Origin: Bugula neritina
Lineage: Eukaryota > Bryozoa > Gymnolaemata > Cheilostomatida > Bugulidae
Direction: 5' to 3'
Assembly (NCBI GenBank): GCA_964035545.1
Contig: OZ037768.1
Location: 47,501-111,500, forward strand
DNA length: 64,000 nucleotides
Notes under the pieces: generated by a model
The model's database searches: none
What the model saw: the letters and a program-made list of their open reading frames with translations, nothing else
What the model was told of the DNA's origin: nothing
Made by a program: the position numbers and the translations under genes
Shown here: one piece after another, positions 24,301-36,400 of the stretch
How positions within the stretch are numbered: position 1 is the first letter of the stretch
Layout of the letters: the number at the start of each line of letters is the position of its first letter

Positions 24301-24519
24301 TGCAATGGGTATGAATTATTTGTACAGTTATATTTTGTTCATATTTTCAGATGACATAACATAATATTTGTTTTGAACCAGTCCTGGTGTTATATTTAAC
24401 TAAAGATGTATAATGATACTCTTGTATATAAATAATCATTACAACAGCATCTGCTGCTTCACTTGTTTACCATATTTGGCACTTAAAACGGGAGATGAAT
24501 ATATAGTAAACTACTAACA

Positions 24520-25095
24520 TTACCATATTACCCCAAACCCCTCACTGTTTCATATACTTCCTATAGTGTAGCTAAGTCCCTCCCCCTTACTGTATCATAT
24601 ACTTTCTATAGTGTAGCGAAGTCCCTCCCCTTACTGTTTCATATACTTCCTATAGTGTAGCTAAGTCCCTCCCCCTTACTGTATCATATACTTCCTATAG
24701 TGTAGCGAAGTCCCTCCCCTTACTGTTTCATATACTTCCTATAGTGTAGTGAAGTCCCTCCCCTTACTGTTTCATATACTTCCTATAGTGTAGCTAAGTC
24801 CCTCCCCTTACTGTTTCATATACTTTCTATAGTGTAGCTAAGTCCCTCCCCTTACTGTTTCATATACTTTCTATAGTGTAGCTAAGTCTCTCCCCTCACT
24901 GTTTCATGTACTTCCTATAGTGTAGCTAAGTCCCTCCCCTTACTGTATCATATACTTCCTATAGTGTAGCTAAGTCCCTCCCCTTACTGTATCATATACT
25001 TCCTATAGTGTAGCTAAGTCCCTCCCCTTACTGTTTCATGTACTTCCTATAGTGTAGCTAAGTCCCTCCCCTCACTGTTTCATATACTTCCTAGT
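24520..25095. repeat. 44-bp minisatellite that includes the DSCC1 stop codon
   Basis: About 12 copies. On the minus strand the coding end of DSCC1 reads GAAGTATATGAAACAGTGA, and the following copies read GAAGTATATGAAACAGTAA. The array therefore begins inside the last DSCC1 codons and forms its 3' UTR. Confidence 0.92.
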
Positions 25096-27140
25096 GAAGT
25101 ATTTGACTCCAGAACTGCTGAAAGACCTGGCATGTTTCATAACCAACACACTAACTGTCAGTTTACCAACTGTCAATGGTTCTATATACGGAGTTATTTC
25201 CTCCAATGACCAGCGATCTTTAGAATCAAAGAGTTCTTCAAACCTCACTTTGATGTCTTCAGATAAGTTTTGAACAGGAAAATACCTGATAACTGCAGGC
25301 TGAGTTTCTGACTCCAGGAAGGCAATACCTGAGAGATACACAACATAGTCTACTAGATTCACTTAAACATCATGCTTATCTCTTCACTTAAACATCATGC
25401 TTATCTCTTCACTCAAACATCATGCTTATCTCTTCACTTAAACATCATGCTTATCTCTTCACTTAAACATCATGCTTATCTCTTCACTTAAACATCATGC
25501 TTATCTCTTCACTTAAACATCATGCTTATCTCTTCACTTAAACATCATGCTTATCTCTTCACTTAAACATCATGCTTATCTCTTCACTTAAACATCATGC
25601 TTATCTCTTCACTTAAACATCATGCTTATCTCTTCACTTAAACATCATGCTTATCTCTTCACTCAAACATCATGCTTATCTCTTCACTTAAACATCATGC
25701 TTATCTCTTCACTTAAACATCATGCTTATCTCTTCACTTAAACATCATGCTTATCTCTTCACTTAAACATCATGCTTATCTCTTCACTTAAACATCATGC
25801 TTATCTCTTCACTTAAACATCATGCTTATCTCTTCACTTAAACTGCTTATTGACTGTAGACAAACCTCTGAGCTGAGTGAGTTGCGTCATCATTCCTTCT
25901 GGTACACTGTCTTTCCAAGCAGTCAAAAACTCTTCCAAGTTAAATTTTGTAGTTGGTCTGAGTAACATTTCAGCAAAAAATCTACAGACCTATACCAAAG
26001 AAAAAGTTTAAATAACAATCAATTTAGAACCCAAATGGATTAAAGTATTGCACATGACCAAACTTAGCTAGCAAACTATGACAGCGTAAGGGTATTACAG
26101 ATATTCACCTTCTCTTCATCAAGCTGCCAAATATCACTGTGAGGGTTGGCAGGATCTAAAGAAGATCCATAGGATTGTAGAGTGTGGTCAATTATTTCCC
26201 TGGGGTATAATTCCTCGAGAGTTGCTAACGTTTCTAGGCGGCTAAAAGAGCCAAAATGCCATGAATTTTCTTCAATAAGTGCAGAAATAGAAGAAATGAT
26301 TCGAGCCAAATAATCAAAATCAACCATTCGCACGTAACCATTTAATTCTACAATGTTTAGAGAAGACAAGGCACACACAATCTCAGTGTTACTAGCGGGT
26401 AAAAGAGAAACAAGGTCATTCATGGTTAATTTTCCAAATACATCTGCTTCGTGTTCTGGACCATCATAAGAAGTTGGGCCAAGTAGCTTCATTATTGCAT
26501 TAATTCGTGGCTTTATAGGCCGCAGTTCGAGATAACAATGGCAAGTTGAGCTAACGCGTATCTTGCTCAAACGAATATGAGACTTAGACGGAGTCACTGC
26601 TAAAGTATTACTGCCACATTCTGCATGACTATTCGCCTGAACATTCCCAGCGACACCATCATTATCCTTATCATGATCACGATAATCAGAATCCTTAGAC
26701 TTGTCAGTGCCATTATCATTATGATTACGTCTAGCATTTAGTTCTCTATCAAAAAGAAAATTTTTATCAACTTTTGACTGAGACTGAGCAGGCAAATCAA
26801 AGTTTGCCCCAGAAACCAAAAGCAAAGCATTGGATATTTCCGCATCCTTAACGTCAAATGTTGCTTCATCAGTACACAAAACACAATTCTCGGAGTTTAA
26901 TCCTTTCAAAATCAACTTTCCACCATTTTCTAAATGATGAAGAGTAGAAGGGTTGAGTTCCAGCAATTTTAACCCATCTGGTTGGAGATTATTATCAAAG
27001 TAAACTTGTTGAACATCAGGCTTCAAGTCATTTATATCAAGTTTTGCAAATTTTAAAATTTTCTTTACGACCTCAGTTTGCTGAAGTGTATGATTTTCCT
27101 TGTTCATATGCGATGAATAATCTTGTTCACCAAGCTCCAT
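25072..27140 (-). CDS. DSCC1: sister chromatid cohesion protein DCC1
   Basis: Three exons on the minus strand: 27140-26109, 25989-25866 and 25328-25072, about 470 residues (human 393). It matches DCC1 through LLELNPSTLHHLENG, VLCTDEATFDVK, NALLLV, YGPEHE-type spacing, FDYLARI, SWHFGSFSRLETL, KFNLEEFLTAWKDSVPEGM and RFEELFDSKDRWSLEEITPYI. DCC1 joins CTF8 and CTF18 in the alternative clamp loader that loads PCNA and supports cohesion in the nucleus. The winged-helix C-terminal region is present. A low-complexity N/D/K-rich insertion of about 60 residues explains the extra length. The frame is open upstream to an ATG at 27311, which would add 57 residues with a hydrophobic stretch. I prefer 27140 (MELGEQD) because family N-termini begin near that point. 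Confidence 0.9.
25365..25848. repeat. 25-bp minisatellite, DSCC1 intron 2
   Basis: About 19 very uniform copies with the core CTTAAACATCATGCTTATCT, filling the intron. Confidence 0.95.
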
Positions 27141-28416
27141 CTTACTCTGATGCGATTGCTGTGAATATGCGGTAGGAAATTCCAGTTTTGTTGCCGCGCT
27201 GAAATTAGCGCACGATTCAAAGCCTCTGGTAAACTTGAGTGCAACGAAAAACACAGATAACATTAGTGTACACAAAGAAATGAGACACTGACTGTTCAGA
27301 TTTTGGAGCACTGAATTAGGACTTCTGTAGTACAGAGCAATGAGTTGAAGATTAATGCACCACTCTGGTTTAAAGAACTGTGCTTTATTGCTACATATTA
27401 TATGATTTTAGACTGTTGTGGTACAGACTACAGAGTTAATTAAAAATGATGTAGCACTTCAGATGCAGCAATATTATAACTGTTGACCGCAGGCTGTGAT
27501 AATTAGTTTAGCGGATCAATTATTGACATTTCGCATTGTTTTAGTCCTAGTGCAGTCCTAGACAGGTATAATATACCAATGTGTGCGTAAAAGTTGCTTG
27601 ATACGGCACACAATGTGAGGTCACTGAGTGCAGTGGTGCAGTGTCTCAAGTTAGGGTTAAAGTTCGATCCATAAGCACTGCACTCAGCGTCTCCAGATAT
27701 CTTGCTGCATCTAGCGGTGCCCTGTATATACAGTCTCGTTACAGAAGTCATTGATACATAAATATTTACATTTCAGAGACAGAGGCGCTTGGAACACAAG
27801 CCCGCTACCTTTTTTTACAGTTTACTGGATACCAGCTACAAGCTTCTTATTTATTGCTATGATTGTCTTAGTTGATATTTTCCTCCACAAAATCATTTAA
27901 TTTCTTCTCTATTCTATTAATAGTTGACATTATTAGACTCTTGAACTTGACAATATCATAATTATTGATTAGAAATAGAAATACTATTGCTATTACTATT
28001 AGTATTACATTTACTATTACTACCAGTATTAGTATTACTATCACATACTCATACTGATAGTGATACACTTACAGTGATACTGATACTTGATAACTTATAC
28101 TTATAGTGATACTGATACTGTTAGTGTCATAGACCATAGTCAATGTCATACCCATAGTCAATGTCATAGCCATACTCAACTGATACTGCCACTGATATTC
28201 ATATTGATAGTGATACTCATACACTTGACCTTGTACTCGGACTCCACTACTTGTAGTCTCAATTGGGCAATTAGAATTGGTAATTACTAATAGTAATACT
28301 ATTAGTATTAGTATACTATTAATATCACTATCACGATTAAACAGTTAAACTTAATGTTAGTATCGCAACTAGTACTAATACTACACGTTCTAGTAAGTGA
28401 ATTTTCAATTTCAAAG
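27141..28416. other. divergent promoter region between DSCC1 and CRPPA
   Basis: Holds the 5' ends of two genes transcribed away from each other. No coding sequence is assigned apart from the possible 27141-27311 extension of DSCC1. Around 28010-28240 there is degenerate GATACTGATAGTGATACT low-complexity DNA. A 12-bp inverted repeat lies at 27624-27635 and 27676-27687. Confidence 0.5.
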
Positions 28417-31400
28417 ATGTTTCGAGTATACGCAATAATACCAGCTGCTGGAATGGGTCAGCGACTTAACTCCTACCCAGCTAAGCAGTTTCAGCTAATT
28501 GAAGACAAGCCGGTCATTTCTTATACTATATCCTCATTTGAAAGGTGGGTATTACAAATACAATCACAATGACTATTAGTAATATAATAATAATATTATT
28601 ATAGTAATAACAAAAACCTAATCTGTACTGCTACATAGTTGCTCAAACTCTAAGTCTCACTCAGTCACTACAACTCCTACTGACCAAGCAAGACTATACT
28701 TATATTTACAATGACAATCACTAGGAGTAAGATTATGACTATAATCGTAATCAATATCATAATTGTAATCATAGTGATAATGGTACTCAGTCTCATCTAC
28801 ACTTCTCTTCTTACTCACACTATGCTAGTTAATATTATATTCATACTGATACCATGATACTGATGTGCTCACCTTCATTTAAGTGACTGCTACACTACCA
28901 GTATTTCAGCATTTTCATGCTAATACTATTTTTGTGTACTTTCTTGTGTATATTTTTTTACTTCATCTTGAGTTATCATGTTTTGTCTTAGTACTACTAA
29001 TTATCGTAAGATGTAATATTTACACCATGATATTATTTTAGTTAGATCTAATATTTGTATTGTATAATTATTAAATAAGATTTGCTCTTTTTTACAACTT
29101 GTAGGTATTTATTTTGCTCCAACCGCAATACAACCATTTTTATTTCTTGTCTGAAAGTAAAATGTTACAATTTTGCCACTGGAGTCCAGGGTTATGATTG
29201 CAGAGTGTTAGTTTCTGTCTTTAGCATGCTGTGGATGGAGAAGGTCATAGTGGTGGTGTCGGTGGAGGAGTTTGACAGGATGAGGAGGATATTGAAAGAC
29301 CACAATCACTCAGAGAAAGTGGTGCTGGTTCCAGGGGAGCCAACACGTCATGGCTCTATATTCAACGGCATTAAATACATGAAGTCTGGACACAGTGAGT
29401 GTCTCTATGGATGTGTATCTAATTAAGGGTTACTTGCTGTAGACATGTTAGTGGGCGGGACATGTTAGTGGGCGGGGCGTGTTAGTGGGCGGGATATGTT
29501 AGTGGAAGGAACATCTTAGTGGGAGGGGCATGTTAGTGGGAGGGACATTTAGTGGGCGGGACGTGTTAGTGGGCGGGACATGTTAGTGGGAGGGACATGT
29601 TAGTGGGCGGGACGTGTTAGTGGGAGGGACATGTTAGTGGGCGGGGCGTGTTAGTGGGCAGGACATGTTAGTGGGCGGGACGTGTTAGTGGGAGGGACAT
29701 GTTAATGGGAGGGACTATACTGACTAGAGTATTATATTGTGCAGATGATGTCCCCCCAGACATTGTGATTGTCCACGATGGATGTAGAATGTTTGTGGAA
29801 GATTCTGATCTCAACACTATTGCTACTGAAGCGTTCAAGAACGGGGCAAGTGTTTAGCGTATTTACATAATGTACATATTCACATAATATAATATACACA
29901 TATAGTATATAGTATAATATACACGTATAGTATAGTATACGGTATAGTGTATAGTATTATATACACGTATAGTATAGTATATTCGTATAGTATAGTATAC
30001 ACGTATAGCATATAGTATAATATACACGTATAGTATAGTATATAGTATAGTATATAGTATAGTATATAGTATCTGTATATAGTATACACGTATAGTATAT
30101 AGTATAGTATACACGTATAGTATATAGTATAATATACAGTATAGTGTATAGTATAATATACACGTATAGTATATGGTATTTTAGGCAGCAGGGTTCACCA
30201 GGCCACTGATATCTACAGTAGTTTCCAAAGACAAGGACAGTTATTTGCAGGATGTGTTTGATAGATCTCTTTGTTATGCCAGTGAAATGCCTCAAGCTTT
30301 CAAGTTTGAGTTCATTAAAGAGGCATATGAGTGTGTGAGTCATAATCATATGTCATATAATATAATATATATAATACGACATATAATATAACATATATAA
30401 TATAACATATATAGTATAACATATAATTTAACATATAATATAACATATATAATACGACATATAACATATGGCATATATAATGTAACATATATAATATACA
30501 TATAATATAACATATATAATATACATATAATATAACATGTATAATATATCATATATGCATATAGTACGACATATATGTGAAATTTGCAGGCGAGCAAAGC
30601 GGACATCGAACACGGAACTGAGTGTCTGTTACTGGTGAAGAAACATTGTCTGGGAGCTCGTGTTAAATTAATAGAGGGGGCGGAGCATCTCTGGAAGATC
30701 ACGTATCAGCGAGATTTATACTCGGCAGTTGGTGTTGTTAAAGGTAGTGCTTACTATACACTGTATACTATATACTGTATGCTATATACTGTATGCTATA
30801 TACTGTATGCTATATACTGTATGCTATATACTGTATGCTATATACTGTATGCTATATACTGTATGCTATATACTGTATGCTATATACTGTATGCTATATA
30901 CTGTATGCTATATACTGTATGCTATATACTGTATGCTATATACTGTATGCTATATACTGTATGCTATATACTGTATGCTATATACTGTATGCTATATACT
31001 GTATGCTATATACTGTATGCTATATACTGTATGCTATATACTGTATGCTATATACTGTATGCTATATACTGTATACTATATACTGTGTACTCTATACTGT
31101 ATACTATATACTGTATACTATATACTGTATACTATATACTGTATACTGTATACTACACACTGTATATTATATACTATACACTGTATACTAGTACACTGTA
31201 TACTATACACTGTATACTATATACTGTATACTATATACTATACACTGTATACTATATACTACACTGTATACTATACACTATATACTATATACTATATACT
31301 GTATACTACACTGTATACTATATACTATATACTGTATACTACACTGTATACTTACTATACACTATATACTCTATACTATACACTGTATACTACACTGTAT

Positions 31401-33019
31401 ACTATACACTGTATACTATATACTGTATACTATATACTGTATACTGTATACTATATACTGTATACTACACACTGTACACTATATACTGTATACTACACAC
31501 TATATACTACACACTATATACTACACACTATACACTGTATACTACACACTGTATACTGCACACTATATACTATATACTATATACTACACACACTGATGTA
31601 TTGGTAATCAATACTGCATTATTTTACTAACTGACATCCTTTTCACGTCAACAATGAAGTCATTGATTGAACTATTATTGATCATTTTCTGGGCTACTAT
31701 ATCCGCACACCACAAACTCACACTCACTGTGAGATGAAGCAATGATTCCTGCCTCTATTTCAGAGAACAACAGCCACATGGTGTTTGTGGGGCCTGAGGA
31801 GTTGACCTGGAGAAACCTGCTGCATGCTGTCACAAGGTCAAAGGTAGGTCACAGAGTCATGAATACAGCGCTAACTGTAGAGAGTGAGTAGTATTGAGTA
31901 TAGAGTGAGTAGTGCTGTTAGTACAGAGTGTAGTAGTACTATTAGTACAGAGTGTAGTAGTATTATTAGTATACAGTGTAGTAGTACTATTAGTATAGAG
32001 TGTAGTAGTATTATTAGTATACAGTGTAGTAGTATTATGAGTACACAGTGTAGTAGTACTATTAGTATAGAGTGTAGTAGTATTATTAGTACAGAGTGTA
32101 GTAGTACTATTAGTATAGAGTGTAGTAGTATTATTAGTACAGAGTGTAGTAGTACTATTAGTACACAGTGTAGTAGTATTATTAGTACAGAGTGTAGTAG
32201 TATTATTAGTATAGAGTGTAGTAGTATTATTAGTACAGAGTGTAGTAGTATTATTAGTATAGAGTGTAGTAGTATTATTAGTACAGAGTGTAGTAGTATT
32301 ATTAGTATAGAGTGTAGTAGTATTATTAGTACAGAGTGTAGTAGTACTATTAGTACACAGTGTAGTAGTAGTATTACTCTGTTGACATAATTTCAGGATT
32401 CCTGTACAAGTGCGACTGTTAGTGCAATTCCGAAGCCCACAATAAGGAATGTGATACTATGCTACAATCGCTACAGCGCGTCTTCCCTCACCATGGATAC
32501 AAAGGAAGTTGTGGAATACTTTGCTAAATTTTGTATGAAAAACTGCACAATTATAATCATAGTGGCCACATCCAAGATGGCCGAAGCACTGACTGAAATG
32601 AGAAATCAAGTGCAGCTAATAGCAAAAAATGTCTTAGATAAAAGTGTTGTTGTTTACGGGATATGTACTGGGAAGGTGATTAATATATGTACTTACTCTG
32701 TAATATATGTACTTACTCTGTAATATATGTACTTACTCTGTAATATATGTACAAGTTGCAACCTAATATATACTCACAATGTAATATATATACTTACACT
32801 GTAATATATATATATATATACTTTGTAATATATGTACTTACTCTGTAATATATATATACTTACTCTGTAATATATGTACTTACTCTGTAATATATATATA
32901 CTTACTCTGTAATATATATATATTTACAGGACCCGGTTATCAACGTCATCAGTAAAACTATAGCATCTGTAATCAGAGACAGAAATAGAGATCTTACGGG
33001 GCAGCTCTTCATCTTCTAA
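28417..33019 (+). CDS. CRPPA: CRPPA/ISPD, CDP-L-ribitol pyrophosphorylase-like
   Basis: Eight exons: 28417-28544, 29225-29394, 29745-29845, 30185-30334, 30590-30743, 31764-31843, 32397-32675 and 32930-33019, 383 residues (human 451). It opens with the IspD-type nucleotide-binding start IIPAAGMGQRL and the following KQFQLIEDKPVISYT. It continues with TRHGSIFNG, IVIVHDG, GAAGFTRPLISTVVS, MPQAFKFEFIKEAYE and the CRPPA-specific C-terminal domain (YGICTGK, LTGQLFIF at the end). The family makes CDP-ribitol in the cytosol for ribitol-phosphate addition to alpha-dystroglycan by FKTN and FKRP. Exon 3 ends GGG|GCAAGT, a GC-AG intron that is required to give the conserved NGAAGF. The usual HDAVRPF signature reads HDGCRMF, so catalytic competence is likely but untested. 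Confidence 0.93.
29430..29715. repeat. 17-bp GC-rich repeat, CRPPA intron 2
   Basis: About 16 copies of GTTAGTGGGCGGGACAT. It is unusually GC-rich for this window. Confidence 0.93.
29870..30178. repeat. TATAGTATA/ACACGTATAG repeats, CRPPA intron 3
   Basis: Irregular units built from TATACACGTATAGTATAG fill the GC-AG intron. Confidence 0.88.
30345..30575. repeat. AACATATATAATAT repeats, CRPPA intron 4
   Basis: Irregular AT-rich units of about 10-24 bp. Confidence 0.85.
30750..31600. repeat. 14-bp minisatellite, CRPPA intron 5
   Basis: About 20 perfect copies of TATGCTATATACTG, followed by degenerate TATACTATACACTG variants to the end of the array. Confidence 0.93.
31880..32378. repeat. 24-bp minisatellite, CRPPA intron 6
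   Basis: About 20 copies of a unit with AGAGTGTAGTAGTATTATTA. Confidence 0.93.
32676..32929. repeat. 20-bp repeat, CRPPA intron 7
   Basis: Copies of TAATATATGTACTTACTCTG start four bases after the donor GTGATTAATATATG and run to the acceptor, so the unit overlaps the donor region. Confidence 0.9.
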
Positions 33020-33247
33020 CCTCCAAGTGGCGAGAACATCTTCTACTCCCGGCTTGAAGGCTCATTATACATCTATTGATCTCAAAACTGGCTTTGTGCA
33101 ATCAATCATGTTTACTTATAGGACAGGTCATTGCACTAGTCCGGACTAGCGAACTGTATGTACATATTATACACTTGTATAGTAACACTAATGTATTGTT
33201 TTATTATAACTGTAGTCAATTTTACACTTTTTACACCTTTTGGTGTT

Positions 33248-33317
33248 TTTATTATTCTACATAATATCACAAAAATATAAAAGGGGTGGTTTGACACTCA
33301 GACATTGCCAAAATAAA
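33248..33317. promoter_or_regulatory. converging polyadenylation signals of CRPPA and MON1
   Basis: A plus-strand AATAAA at 33312-33317 could serve CRPPA. A minus-strand AATAAA (TTTATT at 33248-33253) could serve MON1. If both are used the 3' UTRs overlap tail to tail. Confidence 0.35.
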
Positions 33318-33431
33318 ATAAATAAAAATAATATAAATATTTATATTGTGCGAGACAAATGATATTGTACCTTCCAATATACAATTATTTCTATTTTTAC
33401 AATTCTCATTTGGTATTATCTTCTCCTGGTA

Positions 33432-36400
33432 TCAAAACGTACTCTGGTTTAATATAAATAGTCTGCTCTCCTCCCTCTTTATCCATCTAAGTAGTTTATA
33501 TACAGTAGAGATAGCAGTTTTCTTATCCGAGAGGGGACTGAAGACAGCGTATAGTTCGAACCCCTGCGTTATCTACATACAAGTACACAACAATTAAGTA
33601 CTGTAAGTCACTGTAAGTCAAAGTAAATACTGTAAGTCACTGCCAACTGGAGTGTGTTACACAACAGATACTGTCAGCTTACCCAGCCAAGGATGCTTTC
33701 GTATGCATAGGTTTGGTAGAGAATGCGTAGAGGTCTGTGTGCACAATGCATTCTGCCATGGATGCTCATGTAGAGGTCTTGTAGTCTGTGTCTCTGCACA
33801 TCCGTCACGTACGGAGCAGTCGGCTCGGGGCTGGTCATGTGACCACAACTCTTAGACTTATAGACAAAGTGCCACAATTCCGGCATTCCAACCTACACAC
33901 ACTTACACTGTACATACATAGTACATACATTGTACATACACTGTACTTCCACTTACATTGTACTTACACTGCACATACACTTACACTGTACATATACTTA
34001 CACTGTAAATACACTTACACTGTACATATACTTACACTGTACTTACACTGTACATACACTTACACTGTACTTCCACTTACACTGTACATACACTTACATT
34101 GTACTTACACTGTACATACACTTAAACTGTACATACACTCACCTGTTGTGTTGAGTAGCCATGGGAACTGACAGACTCTGCTATGGACTGTAAACAGCTG
34201 TATCTATTCAGTCTCTAAAATATATCATGTTACACTTACACTACATAGAGATGTACTTACACCTACATAGAGACGTACTTACACTACATAGAGACGTACT
34301 TACACTACATAGAGATGTACTTACACCTACATAGAGATGTACTTACACTACATAGAGATATACTTACACCTACATAGAGATGTACTTACACCTACATAGA
34401 GATGTACTTACCTCAACTATTCGAGTCTTACAGTCGGACAGAACGGGGAAATGCTCGCTATCAACTGTGAGAAGCAGCAGGCAGGTGTTGCAGGGTTCAT
34501 CTAAATACGAGATGTAGGCGTACAGGAATCCGCTGTAACGTAATATATGCTCAGAATAACGTAATATATACTCAGAATATTGTAATATATACTCAGAATA
34601 ATGTAATATATACTCAGAATATTGTAATATATACTCAGAATATTGTAATATATACTCAGAATAACGTAATATATACTCAGAATATCGTATTATATACTCA
34701 GAATAACGTAATATATACTCAGAGTAACGTAATATATACTCAGAGTAACGTAATATATACTCAGAATATCGTATTATATACTCAGAATAATGTAATATAT
34801 ACTCAGAATATTGTAATATATACTCAGAATAATGTAATATATACTCAGAATAATGTAATATATACTAGGAATATCGTAGTTAGCATATTTATACTCAGAA
34901 TGAGGTATTTAGTATATTCATACTCAGAATAAGGTGAAGGGATAGATAAGCAGACGTTACCTGCTATCAAACTTGGGTAAGCACACAGGAAGCCATGATT
35001 CAGCAGTTTTGAAGGAGTCAGATGATTGCACCATGTTGAGCAAAAGGTGAAGGTCAAGTGAGTGTAAAATAAACTTTTTCATTCTCACTGAGCTGACTAA
35101 TTGATTATGACTAACAACGACAGCAAACACCAAGTCCTGTAACGACAGCAAACAAGTATTACTTGAGGATATTGTGCAACAGAGAGGAGTTAGTGTAACA
35201 GAGTGAAGACACTGGGAGAAGTAACAGGGGGATATAGATACAGTGAAGACACTGGGAGAAAGCTACTATAGAGTAGAGCCACACCTTGACCTTGCTACAG
35301 CACTGGACTATAGTTTGAGTGAACGTGTCTCGGACACTGGACTGTAAGGGGAGACACCTGACCGCTCCTAGTATGTAGCTAGGATCCCTGTCTATCACAT
35401 TGAGTAGGTTATCTATGAACTTTTCTGTGCCAGACAGCATACGTCGCAGGTCAAAGTTCACTCTGTCTTTGAATATCTTGTTGAGTGAGGTGAGAGTGAG
35501 AACACAGAGTATCTGGTTGTAGACATAGTTGAGTTGAATGTGTAAGTGTCTTACTGATTCTTCCCCGCTACAACACGTGACTTACTATAACTTACTATAA
35601 CATCTTACTTACTATACCATGTAGCTTACTATAACATGTAACTTACTATAACTTACTATAACATGTAACTTACTATAACTTACTATAACATGTAACTTAC
35701 TATAACTTACTATAACATCTTACTTACTATAATGTGTTACTATAACTTACTATAACATCTTACTTACTATAATGTGTTACTATAACTTACACTTATTATT
35801 TAAGTTTCACTCATCATAACATATACTTATATGATGTGCATTGACAGCAATTTACAGATAGCATACTGACTGTAAATAATAACCCACCTGGTTACAGCAA
35901 CTAATGTCAAATGCTCTTTTATTAGGAACACAAACCGCCGATCACCAGCAACTATCATTTTCAGAACGTCCCTTTGACCCCCGTGAGCAATGAAGGATAC
36001 TAAGGCTTGCATGACTCCGTACACCGTAACCAACTTTTCCTCATTCCCGTATCTAACAGCAAACCGCGTAGAGATATACCTACTGAGAAACCTGGATATT
36101 CTTTATGTTCACAACTCACACCCACAACTCACACCCACAACTCACACCTACAACTCACACCCACAACTCACACCCACAACTCACACCTACAACTCACACC
36201 CACAACTCACACCCACAACTCACACCCACCTGCTGTATATCGGTTTGCCTGACTCGCTCAACACAAACACATGTTTCCGTTTGTTCTTCCAATCGTCGCT
36301 CTGAACATACTCGAGATCGGAGTCGGACTCTGATATGAGTGAATCGCTCCTCATTATCTTCAACTTCTGCATCGTATCAGTGATAGTGGAAGACTGGCAA

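Noticed and set aside
27595..27700. tRNA gene suggested by GTTCGATCC
   Set aside because: No A box, acceptor stem or anticodon arm could be assembled around it.
30584..31630. 348-codon frame starting in CRPPA exon 5
   Set aside because: The exon part is real, but it continues through the donor at 30743 into a TATGCTATATACTG array. Homology resumes only at the exon at 31764.
35888..36110. Longer MON1 exon 3 starting at the upstream TTTCTCAG acceptor
   Set aside because: It would insert about nine residues into the conserved PIYSRYGNEEK motif. The acceptor CTGTTAG at 36053 gives the exact family sequence.
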